A DNA stretch of 64,000 nt from Pirellulales bacterium (GTDB lineage: Bacteria; Planctomycetota; Planctomycetia; Pirellulales; JACPPG01), in NCBI GenBank assembly GCA_035546535.1, contig DASZWQ010000024.1:1-64000 (forward strand), read 5' to 3'. Under the pieces are notes generated by a model. The model ran no database searches, had not been told where the DNA came from, and worked only from the letters and a program-made list of their open reading frames with translations. Of this stretch, positions 53,593 through 62,460 are shown one piece after another. The number at the start of each line of letters is the position of its first letter. Position 1 is the first letter of the stretch. Both the position numbers and the translations under genes were made by a program.

Positions 53593-53928
53593 ATGACCAG
53601 CAAGACGCTGCCGACCGCGCGCAATGAGGTATTGCACACCCCGCACGGCGATGTGCTCGGCACCAGCTACCGGTGGCCGGGCGGACAATACTGTGCCATT
53701 CACACCAACCGCGGCCTGGTCGGTTGCGGCATTTATGACGTGGCGATTGCCGGCGAGTTCGGCCTGGCCGTGGCTATCGCCCGTGGCACCCCCACGAAGC
53801 CGCTCTGCGAGCCCGAGGACCTGTACCACGCCAAGATTGTCGAAGTCAGCGAGCCAGCAAGGCAGATGGGCATCGAACCCGGCATGACCGGCTTGGACGC
53901 GCTGGCCAAACTGCTGACCGCCCGCTAG
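53593..53928 (+). CDS. DUF1805 (YunC-like) protein
   Basis: A 111-residue protein from ATG 53593. Matches DUF1805: a region with GDVLGTSYRWPGGQYCAIHT, then GLVGCGIYDVAIAGEFGLAV, which forms the small alpha/beta core, and the ending EPGMTGLDALAKLLTAR. Bacillus YunC is the reference; biochemical role unknown. Stands alone upstream of the lyase gene. Confidence 0.8.
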   Translation: MTSKTLPTARNEVLHTPHGDVLGTSYRWPGGQYCAIHTNRGLVGCGIYDVAIAGEFGLAVAIARGTPTKPLCEPEDLYHAKIVEVSEPARQMGIEPGMTGLDALAKLLTAR

Positions 53929-54023
53929 AGTCCATCGTCCTGCCCGGCAACACGTTATATTGCACACACTCCCGCCGCGAATCCGAACACCGACCATTCA
54001 ACTCTCTTCGGTTTACGAAATCT

Positions 54024-54998
54024 ATGAAGCGCTCACCGGTCCGACTGATTGCTGCCCCCTACACGCCGTTTACCCGCAATCGCGAGCTCAATCTCAGCGT
54101 GATTGACGAGCAGGCGGAACTGTTCGCTACGAATGAGCTGTCGGGCGCGTTTGTCTGCGGCACGACGGGCGAGAGCATGTCGATGACCATCGCCGAGCGC
54201 TGCCAGGTGGTCGAGCGCTGGATCAAGGCCGCGGCCGGTCGCTTTCAGATCTTCGTACACGTGGGGCATACTTGCCAGCGCGACTGCATCGAGATGGCCG
54301 AGCATGCCGTGGCGCACGGCGCCGCCGCGATCGCGGCGATGGGACCTTGCTTTGCCAAGCCGGCCGATGCCGAGATGCTGGCCGATTTCTGCGCGCCGAT
54401 CGCGGCCGCGGCGGCCGACTTGCCCTTCTACTACTATCACATTCCGGTCATGACCGGCGTGAGTATGCCGATGGCGCACTTCATGAAAGTCGCCGGCCGA
54501 CAGATCCCGAACCTCGTGGGCCTGAAATACAGCCACGACGACCTGGTCGACCTGGCCGCGTGCGTGTCGCTGGACGATGGACGTTTCGAGGTGCTGTTCG
54601 GCAAGGACGAAATCCTGCTGGCGGCCCTGTCCCTGGGTGTCCGCGGTGCGGTCGGCAGCACTTACAATTTCATGACGCCCCTGTATCAGCGGGTGATCCA
54701 CGCCTTTGACGCGGGCGACATGACCTTGGCGCGCCGCGAGCAGATGCGCGCCGTAGAATTAGTCAGAGCCTTGTTGCGTTTCGGTCCCTCGTTCATGGCT
54801 GCCGGCAAGGCCGTCATGAGCCGGTTGGGAATCGATTGTGGTCCGGTCCGTTCGCCCTATCGGCCCTTGACTGCCGAACAGCTAAGCCAGCTTGACGAGC
54901 AACTGACGCGGCTGGGCTTCGACGACTATTGCTCCAGGACGACCTCTACGCCGCCGCGCAGCGTCGCCCGACCGACGCGGTCCGTCAGCGCGAACTAG
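54024..54998 (+). CDS. NAL/DHDPS-family class I aldolase
   Basis: A 324-residue TIM-barrel of the dihydrodipicolinate synthase/N-acetylneuraminate lyase family. AAPYTPF at the N-terminus, FVCGTTGESMSMTIAERCQV with the GTTGE pocket motif, FYYYHIPVMTGV with the catalytic Tyr, and VGLKYSHDDL with the Schiff-base Lys near residue 168. The HIP motif favours the sialic acid lyase side of the family (YNIP in NanA), but the substrate is not certain. The last 20 residues are Arg/Ser/Thr-rich. Confidence 0.85.
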   Translation: MKRSPVRLIAAPYTPFTRNRELNLSVIDEQAELFATNELSGAFVCGTTGESMSMTIAERCQVVERWIKAAAGRFQIFVHVGHTCQRDCIEMAEHAVAHGAAAIAAMGPCFAKPADAEMLADFCAPIAAAAADLPFYYYHIPVMTGVSMPMAHFMKVAGRQIPNLVGLKYSHDDLVDLAACVSLDDGRFEVLFGKDEILLAALSLGVRGAVGSTYNFMTPLYQRVIHAFDAGDMTLARREQMRAVELVRALLRFGPSFMAAGKAVMSRLGIDCGPVRSPYRPLTAEQLSQLDEQLTRLGFDDYCSRTTSTPPRSVARPTRSVSAN

Positions 54999-55063
54999 AT
55001 CGACTGCATGGTTTGCGAAATGCTGGCAAGCGCCGCGTGGTGGCTCAGCGAGGCGAGGAAACC

Positions 55064-55912
55064 ATGAGGCAGCCAGCGCCCCGATCAGCGGCGAACGCCC
55101 CCAAGGATCAGGCTCCAACTGTCCAAGGGGCCGGCAGCGGCGCCGCATCGCTCGTCACACTCGAGACGATTGACCGCGTGGCAATCCTGACGTTGGCCAA
55201 TCCCGCGCGTCGTAATGCTCTCAGTCGCGAGGTGCTGACGGCGCTCGGCGATCGTCTTCGTGCTATCGGCAAGGACTCTGCCATCAAGTGCGTGATTCTG
55301 CGTGCCACGGGATCGGTTTTCAGCTCGGGGCACGACCTGCGCGAAGTTGCCGCCGCCAACCGGCAAGAGGCGGAATCGCTCTTCGCGTTGTGTTCCGAGG
55401 TCATGGAATTGATCCCCAGGCTGCCGCAACCGGTAATTGCGGAAGTCGATGGGCTGGCCACCGCGGCCGGCTGCCAGTTGGTCGCCACGTGCGACCTGGT
55501 GGTTGCCGCCGAGACGGCTTCTTTCGCCACGCCCGGCGTGCGGATCGGCCTGTTTTGCTCGACGCCCGCCGTAGCCTTGTCGCGCGCCGTGAATACCAAG
55601 AAGGCGATGGAGATGTTGCTCACGGGCGAAGCGATCTCGGCGGCCGAAGCGGAGCGCATCGGACTTGTGAACCGCGTGGTGCCACGCGAGCGGCTTGCCG
55701 ACGAAACGCTACGGCTCGCACTGCACGTTGCCACGGCCAGCGGAGAAACGCTGGCCCTGGGGAAGCGGACTTTTTACGAGCAACTGCCGCTTGATCGGCG
55801 GCAAGCATATGCGGTGGCTGAGCGCGCGATGGTCGAGAACGCTGCTCTACCAGATGCCCACGAAGGCATTGGCGCGTTTCTGGAGAAGCGCGCGCCGCAG
55901 TGGCGCAGCTAA
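55064..55912 (+). CDS. Enoyl-CoA hydratase/isomerase family protein
   Basis: From ATG 55064, 282 residues (GGCGAGGAA precedes it). Crotonase fold: AILTLANPARRNALSREVLT, GSVFSSGHDLREVAAANRQ with the oxyanion-hole turn, EVDGLATAAGCQLVATCDLV and ISAAEAERIGLVNRVVP. The acidic catalytic residues of classical hydratases are not both visible (FATPGVRIGLFCSTPAVALS); it is closest in style to ECHDC3-like members. CoA substrate unknown. Same strand as the aldolase. Confidence 0.85.
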   Translation: MRQPAPRSAANAPKDQAPTVQGAGSGAASLVTLETIDRVAILTLANPARRNALSREVLTALGDRLRAIGKDSAIKCVILRATGSVFSSGHDLREVAAANRQEAESLFALCSEVMELIPRLPQPVIAEVDGLATAAGCQLVATCDLVVAAETASFATPGVRIGLFCSTPAVALSRAVNTKKAMEMLLTGEAISAAEAERIGLVNRVVPRERLADETLRLALHVATASGETLALGKRTFYEQLPLDRRQAYAVAERAMVENAALPDAHEGIGAFLEKRAPQWRS

Positions 55913-56114
55913 GACGCTATTCAGGTTGGGTGCCCCTGGTGACTTGCCCACCAGTGCGGATCCTAGATAAACACTGGTAGACAAGCTGCCAGCGGCACGC
56001 TTGTCGGTCGCCGTACATGCACGCCCATAGCTAGCGCTGTATCATGATGGGCGTGTCCCAGCATGGCCCATTGACAACCCTCTTTCATTTTTCCGTGGCG
56101 GAAGGATGACTTCG

Positions 56115-56933
56115 ATGATCAACACCGATCCGGCAACGATCGTTCGCAATCAGGTCGCAGAGAACAACGCGGAAAAGGAATGGGTCCTCGAGATCGCCAA
56201 TTCCGCCGAGGCTCGCCGGGAGCGGGTCAAGCTGGCGGCGGCATATCGCATCATCGCCCGGCACGGGCTCGACGACGGATTGGCCGGCCATATCAGCTTG
56301 CGCGTGCCCGGCGCTCCCGATTACTTCTGGGTTAACCCGTTCGGCAAGATGTTCAGCGAAGTGACGGCCGAGAATCTGGTGCTCGTCAATAAAAAGGGCG
56401 AAATCATCGACGGCTGGCCCATGATCAATCAGGCCGGCTTTTGCATTCACGCGGCCATTCACCATGCGCGGCCCGACGTCAACTGTGCTTGCCACACGCA
56501 TCCGCCAGCAGGCTCGGCCTATAGCGCGCTGGGAATTCTGCTCGATCCGCTCGAGCAGACCGGTTGCTCGTTTTTCGAAGACCACGCTATCTACGTCGAT
56601 TACACGGGCATCGTGCTCGACGAGAAGCAGACCGTCGACATCACGACGGCGCTCGGCAACAAACGGGCCTTGATACTGGCCAACCACGGATTGCTGACGA
56701 CAGGCCCATCGGTCGAGCAAGCACTGCTCGACATGCTCGACATGGAACGCACCTGTGCCGTGAATCTTCGCGCCATGGCCACGGGCCGGCCGCTGCAAGT
56801 CGTTCCGCCCGAGGTGGCGCGGCAAAGCCGCTCGGTGTTAACGCAGCCCATGCGCTACCCATTCCAATGGGAAGCCGTCGTGCGGCAGCTCGATCGTCAC
56901 GAGACGGACTACGACCCATGGCGGGCGAAGTAA
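56115..56933 (+). CDS. Class II aldolase/adducin-family protein
   Basis: 272 residues from ATG 56115 (GGAAGG nine bases upstream; the ATG at 56106 leaves no spacing). Landmarks: HGLDDGLAGHISLRVPGAPD, YFWVNPFGKMFSEVTAENLV, the metal-binding HTHPPAG in NCACHTHPPAGSAYS, and LILANHGLLTTGPSVEQALL with the second His. Zinc-dependent class II aldolases of this sort act on sugar phosphates or 3-keto acids; the substrate is unclear. Confidence 0.85.
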   Translation: MINTDPATIVRNQVAENNAEKEWVLEIANSAEARRERVKLAAAYRIIARHGLDDGLAGHISLRVPGAPDYFWVNPFGKMFSEVTAENLVLVNKKGEIIDGWPMINQAGFCIHAAIHHARPDVNCACHTHPPAGSAYSALGILLDPLEQTGCSFFEDHAIYVDYTGIVLDEKQTVDITTALGNKRALILANHGLLTTGPSVEQALLDMLDMERTCAVNLRAMATGRPLQVVPPEVARQSRSVLTQPMRYPFQWEAVVRQLDRHETDYDPWRAK

Positions 56934-57006
56934 TCTCCTCGGCTAGCTCGGCTTCGAAGAAACTAGCCACAGAGGTGTCAGAGTGCACCAAGAGAAACGC
57001 AAAAGG

Positions 57007-57093
57007 ATGCAGAATGATGAACAATGTGATGAACAATGAGCGAGGGCCCTTCCTCGTGACTCATCATTTTGCATGCATCATTCTGCATTTTTT
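57007..57093. terminator. Long stem-loop, bidirectional terminator
   Basis: Thirteen-bp perfect arms (57007-57019 and 57076-57088) with a second inner hairpin CGAGG/CCTCG (57041-57056) and flanking ATGAG/CTCAT. The plus strand then reads T6. It lies between the convergent aldolase and purE genes. The arm includes ATGCAGAATGATG, and GATGAACAATG is repeated in tandem inside it. Confidence 0.75.
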
Positions 57094-57588
57094 CTACGGC
57101 AGCGTTTCGCTCAAGACTTTCTTGGCTTGTTCGGCGCGGTAGTCGTGCAGCTTCTTCGTTAACTCGGGCCGGCTCGTTGCCAGAGCCGCAACGGCCAAGA
57201 GCGCCGCATTGATGACGCCCGGCTTGCCGATGGCCAGCGTCCCCACCGGGATGCCGGCCGGCATTTGCACGATCGCCAGGAGCGAATCAAGACCATTCAG
57301 GGTCGTGCTCGGGATCGGCACACCAAGCACGGGGCGAACCGTGTGCGCGGCCACGACCCCCGCCAGGTGCGCGGCACCGCCAGCCGCCGCGATCCACACT
57401 TCCACGCCGCGCTTTTCGGCGTCGGCCATGTATTCCCGCAACTGATCGGGCGTGCGATGAGCGGACAGCACCCGGCACTCGTGCGCGACGCCGAACTCGG
57501 CCAACGTTTCGTCGGCGTGCTTCATCAGCTCCCAGTCCGACTTGCTCCCCATCACGATCGCGACCAGCGGTTTTTCCACGGCGTGCAT
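57094..57588 (-). CDS. purE: N5-carboxyaminoimidazole ribonucleotide mutase
   Basis: From ATG 57588 (GAAGGA upstream), 164 residues. PurE class I signature: [40 protein letters not shown] with the catalytic His, [40 protein letters not shown] and [20 protein letters not shown]. This enzyme converts N5-CAIR to CAIR in purine synthesis in the cytoplasm. purK is not adjacent. Confidence 0.95.
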   Translation of the reverse strand: MHAVEKPLVAIVMGSKSDWELMKHADETLAEFGVAHECRVLSAHRTPDQLREYMADAEKRGVEVWIAAAGGAAHLAGVVAAHTVRPVLGVPIPSTTLNGLDSLLAIVQMPAGIPVGTLAIGKPGVINAALLAVAALATSRPELTKKLHDYRAEQAKKVLSETLP

Positions 57589-57796
57589 AGAGTCCTTCCT
57601 TCGGCGAGCAGAGAAATCAAGCGCCAACAGACGCGCCGGCCCAGGGCAATAGACGCGCGGGCGAAGCAAGCGGCGCGGCTGAGTATCGCACAAATGCCAG
57701 CGCTGACAAGGGGGCAGGCGCACAAGGCCGGCGCCGATCGATATGGTCGCCTACTGACCACTACCGATAAGATGGCCGAAGGCCCGAAGCCGATTT

Positions 57797-58801
57797 TTGC
57801 TTAGCAACGAGATACCCGCCACAAACCAGAACGAAGCACTCGTGACCGCCCCGCCAACGACGCCGCGATTTCTGCTCATCGGCTCCACCGGCCAGGTGGG
57901 GCGCGAACTGGTACGAATGCTGTCGCGCTTGGGCCCGCTCGTCGCCACGGCTCGAGCGCCGGGCCAAACCGCCGAGGCCGGGGCTACAATCGGGCTCGAC
58001 GTTACTGACCTTGCCGCGCTCCGCCAGGTGGTGCGCGACGTGCGACCGTCGATCGTGATCAATGCCGCCGCATACACCGCGGTCGATCGGGCAGAAACCG
58101 AGCAAGACACAGCCTCGCAGGTCAACGGCGTGGTGCCGGGCGTGCTGGCCGAGGAAGCGCGGGCGATCGGCGCGGCGCTTGTACACTTTTCGACCGATTA
58201 CGTCTTCGACGGTTCCGGCACGCGTCCCTGGCGCGAAGACGACCTGGTCGGCCCTTTGAACATGTACGGCCGCACCAAGCTGCAGGGGGAAGAGGCGATC
58301 CGCGCTTCGGGCGCCGCGCATTTGATTCTGCGCATTTCCTGGATCTACGCGCCTCACGGCGCCAACTTCGTGCGCACCATGTTGAAGCGGGGGCGGGAAC
58401 GAGCCGAGCTGCGCGTGGTCGACGATCAAATCGGCGCGCCGACGCCGGCTTCCTGCGTAGCGGCCGCGACGGCACAAATCGTGGCACGCGCATCCGCCGG
58501 GCCGGTCGAGTTCTTTAACGAGCAAGGAGGTACTGTCCACCTGCCCTGCGCCGGCGAGACGAGTTGGCACGGCTTTGCGGAAGAAATCTTTCGTCTGGCG
58601 CGTGCCGCCGGATTGCCGCTGATCGTCGAACACGTGACGCCGATTCCAACCAGCGAATATCCCACACCCGCCCGCCGGCCGTTGAATTCACGGCTGGATG
58701 GCGCGCGGGCTGCCGAGCGCTTCGACGTGCGGCTTCCCGATTGGCGCACGGCGCTGGCTGCCGCCTTTCCCGCGATTGTCATCGCGAACCGTAAAACCTG
58801 A
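57797..58801 (+). CDS. dTDP-4-dehydrorhamnose reductase family
   Basis: 334 residues from TTG 57797, or 319 from GTG 57842; the start is not decided. RmlD/RfbD features: FLLIGSTGQVGRELV cofactor motif, INAAAYTAVDRAETEQDTAS, VHFSTDYVFDGSGTRPWRED and MYGRTKLQGEEAI with the catalytic Tyr-x3-Lys, RISWIYAPHGANFVRTML. It reduces the keto sugar in dTDP-L-rhamnose formation for surface polysaccharide. The other rml genes are not in the window. The next gene begins 54 bp after it. Confidence 0.9.
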   Translation: MLSNEIPATNQNEALVTAPPTTPRFLLIGSTGQVGRELVRMLSRLGPLVATARAPGQTAEAGATIGLDVTDLAALRQVVRDVRPSIVINAAAYTAVDRAETEQDTASQVNGVVPGVLAEEARAIGAALVHFSTDYVFDGSGTRPWREDDLVGPLNMYGRTKLQGEEAIRASGAAHLILRISWIYAPHGANFVRTMLKRGRERAELRVVDDQIGAPTPASCVAAATAQIVARASAGPVEFFNEQGGTVHLPCAGETSWHGFAEEIFRLARAAGLPLIVEHVTPIPTSEYPTPARRPLNSRLDGARAAERFDVRLPDWRTALAAAFPAIVIANRKT

Positions 58802-58854
58802 TGGACTCGCCTCCGTATAATGCGCCGGAAACCCCGTCCCATTGAACGTCCGCG

Positions 58855-60273
58855 ATGAGTAACCGCACGACCAACGTCCGGCAAAGCCTTGGCTTCATGG
58901 TGCGGTCGCTGCGCCACCGCAACTTCGCGTTATTCTTCAGCGGCCAACTCGTGTCGCTCGTCGGCACCTGGCTCAGCCTGGTAGCGACCAGTTGGCTGGT
59001 CTATCGGCTGACGCGCGATTCCGCGTCGGGGCACTCCGCGTTCATGCTGGGCGTGGTGAATTTCGCCGCTCAGATACCCATCTTTCTGCTGGCGCCCTTG
59101 GCCGGCGTGTGGCTCGACCGCTGGAATCGCCACCGGGTGCTGCAGGCCACTCAGACCTTGTCGATGGTACAGTCCTTCGCGATGGGGTACCTGGTGCTGT
59201 CGGAGCACATCACGCTGGTTCAGATCATCGCCTTGAGCATCTTTCAGGGCATCGTGAACGCTCTGGATATTCTCACGCGGCAATCGTTCCTCGTGCAGAT
59301 GATCGACGAGCCCGAGGACCTGAGCAACGCCATCGCGCTGAATTCGTCGATGGTACAGGCCGCGCGCCTGGTGGGCCCGGCCGTGGCGGGCTTCTTGATC
59401 TACGCGTTCGGCGAGGGACTGTGCTTCGTGATCGACGGTTTCAGCTTTCTGGCCGTGCTTGGCGCCCTGTTGGCCATGCGCATTGCGCCGCGACCGGCAA
59501 CACAAAAACATTTGCCGGTGACTTCGGCGCTTTGGCAGGGCCTGGTGTATGCCTTCGGGTTCGCACCGATTCGTGCGCTACTCTCGATCGTCGCCATCGT
59601 CAGCTTGATGGCGATGTCACAATCCGTACTCATGCCAATCTATGCCAACCAGATCCTCGGCGGGAACGAGCGCACGCTCGGCATTCTGTTAGGCAGTGCC
59701 GGGATGGGCGCTTTGGCGGGCGCTATTTACCTCACCTCACGCCGCAGCGTGCTGGGACTGGGGCGCGTGATCGTGATCGGCAGCGTCGCGCTGGGCGCGG
59801 CAATGATCGTACTCGCGTCGTCGAGCCATCTTGTTCTGTCTTTGGCCGCGCTCGTGGTGGCCGGTGCGGCGATGTTGGTTCAGGCCGCTTCGTGCAACAC
59901 GCTGCTGCAAACGATTGTCGACGAAGACAAACGCGGTCGCGTGATGAGCCTGTTCGCCATGGCCTTCATGGGCATGGCTCCGTTCGGCAGTTTGCTGGCC
60001 GGCAGCGTGGCCACGGAACTGGGCATCCGCTGGACGCTGGCCTTGGCCGGCCTGGTGTGCGTAACCGCTGGCGGCATTTTTGCCCTGCATCTGCGTGCGA
60101 TTCGTCCGCTCATTCGGCCGATTTATATTGCCAAGGGCATCCTGCCCGCCGTCGTCGCTGATCCCCAAGCGGCTACCGACATTCCGGCCGACGAACTCGC
60201 GGCGCTCAGCGAAGCGGGCGCCCTCAAGAGCGCGGCTGTCGAGCGAGACTCTGCCGCGAATCGCAGCGATTAG
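58855..60273 (+). CDS. MFS transporter (EntS-like exporter)
   Basis: A 472-residue protein with about twelve membrane spans. Signature AGVWLDRWNRHRVLQATQ (MFS motif A in the 2-3 loop), QSFLVQMIDEPEDLSNAIAL with NSSMVQAARLVGPAVAGFL, typical of the EntS/DUF894 type exporters. The C-terminal 50 residues are a polar cytoplasmic tail (VADPQAATDIPADELAAL). Substrate unknown. It lies directly downstream of the reductase. Confidence 0.9.
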   Translation: MSNRTTNVRQSLGFMVRSLRHRNFALFFSGQLVSLVGTWLSLVATSWLVYRLTRDSASGHSAFMLGVVNFAAQIPIFLLAPLAGVWLDRWNRHRVLQATQTLSMVQSFAMGYLVLSEHITLVQIIALSIFQGIVNALDILTRQSFLVQMIDEPEDLSNAIALNSSMVQAARLVGPAVAGFLIYAFGEGLCFVIDGFSFLAVLGALLAMRIAPRPATQKHLPVTSALWQGLVYAFGFAPIRALLSIVAIVSLMAMSQSVLMPIYANQILGGNERTLGILLGSAGMGALAGAIYLTSRRSVLGLGRVIVIGSVALGAAMIVLASSSHLVLSLAALVVAGAAMLVQAASCNTLLQTIVDEDKRGRVMSLFAMAFMGMAPFGSLLAGSVATELGIRWTLALAGLVCVTAGGIFALHLRAIRPLIRPIYIAKGILPAVVADPQAATDIPADELAALSEAGALKSAAVERDSAANRSD

Positions 60274-60287
60274 CGTCGCTACATCCC

Positions 60288-61109
60288 TCAATCAATAAAG
60301 AAATCGGGCTGCAGTTGGTTGCCCGGCTCGGTGGCGTATTGATCGAAGTCGGTCACGCCGCGGGCACGGAGCAGGTCTTCGTCGATAAAGAAGTTGCCCG
60401 TGCATTTTCGGCTGTCGCTGGTGAGGATCGCATAGGCCGCGTCTCCCATGATTTCTGGCTTGCGACAGAAAGGCCGCGCGTGCGGGGCCAGCAGGTTTTC
60501 GACCGCCGCGGTCCAGATCACGGTGCGCGGCCAAAGGGCGTTGGCGGCGATCCCCTGTTCGGCCAGTTCGGCCGCCATGCCCAAGACGCACATGCTCATG
60601 CCGAACTTGCTCATCGTGTAAGCCACATGGCCGGCGAACCACTTGGCTTCCATATTCAAAGGGGGCGAGAGGTTCAAGATGTGCGCGTTGTCGCTCTTGG
60701 CCAGGTGCGGAATGCACTTCTGCGAGCAGAGGAATGTCCCGCGCACGTTGACCTGGTGCATCAAGTCGTAACGCTTCATGGGCGTGGCCGTCGTGGGCGT
60801 CAACGAAATTGCGCTGGCGTTATTGACGAGGATGTCGATGCCGCCGAATTTCTTGACCGCTTGCTCGACGGCATCGGCCACTTGCTCCTCTTGGCGCACG
60901 TCGACCGCCAAAGGCAGAGCTTGCCCGCCCGCCGCCACCATCTCTTCTGCGGCGGTGAAGATCGTTCCGGCCAGCTTGGGATGGGGCTCGGTGGTCTTCG
61001 CCGCGATGACGATATTCGCGCCGTCACGCGCGGCGCGCAGGGCGATCGCCTTGCCGATCCCACGACTGGCACCGGTGATGAACATGGTTTTGCCGCGCAA
61101 ATTGGGCAT
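60288..61109 (-). CDS. HSDL2-like short-chain dehydrogenase
   Basis: A 273-residue SDR: KTMFITGASRGIGKAIALRA, IVIAAKTTEPHPKLAGTIFT which marks the HSDL2-type cofactor loop, LVNNASAISLT, and YTMSKFGMSM with catalytic Tyr and Lys. HSDL2-like members usually keep NLSPPLN at the Ser position, as here. Human HSDL2 acts on unknown lipids. It converges with the MFS gene, only 14 bp apart. Confidence 0.88.
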   Translation of the reverse strand: MPNLRGKTMFITGASRGIGKAIALRAARDGANIVIAAKTTEPHPKLAGTIFTAAEEMVAAGGQALPLAVDVRQEEQVADAVEQAVKKFGGIDILVNNASAISLTPTTATPMKRYDLMHQVNVRGTFLCSQKCIPHLAKSDNAHILNLSPPLNMEAKWFAGHVAYTMSKFGMSMCVLGMAAELAEQGIAANALWPRTVIWTAAVENLLAPHARPFCRKPEIMGDAAYAILTSDSRKCTGNFFIDEDLLRARGVTDFDQYATEPGNQLQPDFFID

Positions 61110-61184
61110 GGGATGCTCCGCGCTTGGTTTTCGGTTTGAGTCCGCCCCTCGCCGCCGAGAGTTCGGTTATACGGCCACGGTCAG

Positions 61185-62351
61185 CTACTGCTCCACATTG
61201 TCGGGGTCCCAGATCGTGGCCGCAATATAGCGATCGCTTTTCGGTTGATCGTGATAGTAGTAGGTCGTTACCACGTGCCCGTCGGCGCGCTGCACACTAC
61301 GTGGATAGCCGACGTCCCGACCGCCGCCATCCTCGCGGAGAATGATCTCCTTACCCCAACTGCGGCCCCCGTCGCTGCTGAGACGGGCGCGCATCCCGTA
61401 GGGGGCCTTGCGATAGCCGTACGTCAGGCAGACGCGGCCGTCTTTCAGCCGGATCATGCTGGCTGGGTTTCCTTCGCCCGTGTCCGGCGCGCCGATGCCG
61501 GCCGACTGCCAGCTTCCGCCGTCATCGAGCGATCGGTAGAGGTCGATCCACTTCTTCGGCCCCTCGTGATGTCGCAACGCTGTCAGCAGCTCGGCCGGGC
61601 CCAGCCGCACGGTCGAGGGCATGATCGAAAAGCCCGTCGGCTCCGGCCCGACCCACGAGACAAAGTTCCAGGTCTTACCGCCATCCTTCGTGCGGGCGCA
61701 GAGCACGCGCCCTTCCTCATGATCCGTCTTGGCGGCAGTCAGGAAAAGCAAGCAGTCGTCCCGGCCGTTGACGATGTAATCCGTTCGAGCAGCGATCTCG
61801 AGACCCGTGTTGTTGGCTAGCACCAGGCGGAATGGTCCCTTCCAGGTATGACCACGGTCCGTCGAATAGTGGAAGCGCGATGGCCCGATGTCCGCATCGG
61901 TCATGCGCAGCGTCATGGCAAAGTCGGGATGCGTGAAATCGATCCCGCCGGGACAGTCTTGCCACGGCTTTTCCACCAGGCCGGGCGGCGTGACTCCGTG
62001 GAGCGCCTTACCAACCGGGATCAACACGCCTTGCTCGGCGGGATTCTCGATCTTCCAGGTACGGCCGCCGTTCAGACTGCGAGCGAGCAAATGCTCCTCG
62101 GGCTTGCCGTGATCGATGTTGTGCCGCTCGGGGCCAAGGTCCTGATAATACCCGGCGCCGAAGCCAACGAGAATTTCGTCGCCCCACGACCAGATGCCGT
62201 GATTGGCCGGCCAGCCTCCGAAGCGACCGGGCACGCGATAGACGTCAACGTTTTCGACTTCGATGGCCGCCGCATCCTGCGCAGCGAGCACTACGAACAA
62301 GGCGAAACAATTGGTAGCGATTGTCACGAGCGGTCGCATCATGAGAAGCAT
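61185..62351 (-). CDS. Sialidase-fold (BNR repeat) exported protein
   Basis: A 388-residue protein; signal peptide near residues 5-29 (LVTIATNCFALFVVLAAQDA). Asp-box (SxDxGxTW-type) repeats: SLNGGRTWKI, STDRGHTWKG, TKDGGKTWNF, SLDDGGSWQS, SSDGGRSWGK. These mark a six-bladed sialidase-like propeller. The catalytic Arg triad and Tyr of true sialidases cannot be fixed by eye; an early RVPGRFGGWPANHGIWSWGD might hold the first Arg. Start: ATG 62351, 62342 or 62339. Confidence 0.85.
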   Translation of the reverse strand: MLLMMRPLVTIATNCFALFVVLAAQDAAAIEVENVDVYRVPGRFGGWPANHGIWSWGDEILVGFGAGYYQDLGPERHNIDHGKPEEHLLARSLNGGRTWKIENPAEQGVLIPVGKALHGVTPPGLVEKPWQDCPGGIDFTHPDFAMTLRMTDADIGPSRFHYSTDRGHTWKGPFRLVLANNTGLEIAARTDYIVNGRDDCLLFLTAAKTDHEEGRVLCARTKDGGKTWNFVSWVGPEPTGFSIMPSTVRLGPAELLTALRHHEGPKKWIDLYRSLDDGGSWQSAGIGAPDTGEGNPASMIRLKDGRVCLTYGYRKAPYGMRARLSSDGGRSWGKEIILREDGGGRDVGYPRSVQRADGHVVTTYYYHDQPKSDRYIAATIWDPDNVEQ

Positions 62352-62460
62352 TCCCTCGTCGAGATTGGGATCAAGGCTGCACCTACCGCCTACATAGAAT
62401 GCGAGCCGCGACTTGTGCGGTCAAGGTGCGGCTGTCCGCTTGGATGGTTCAGGAGATTGC

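Noticed and set aside
54929-55063. Possible frameshift at the end of the NAL-family gene (a plausible frame continues)
   Set aside because: The catalytic barrel is already complete and the tail is variable in the family; the evidence is too thin.
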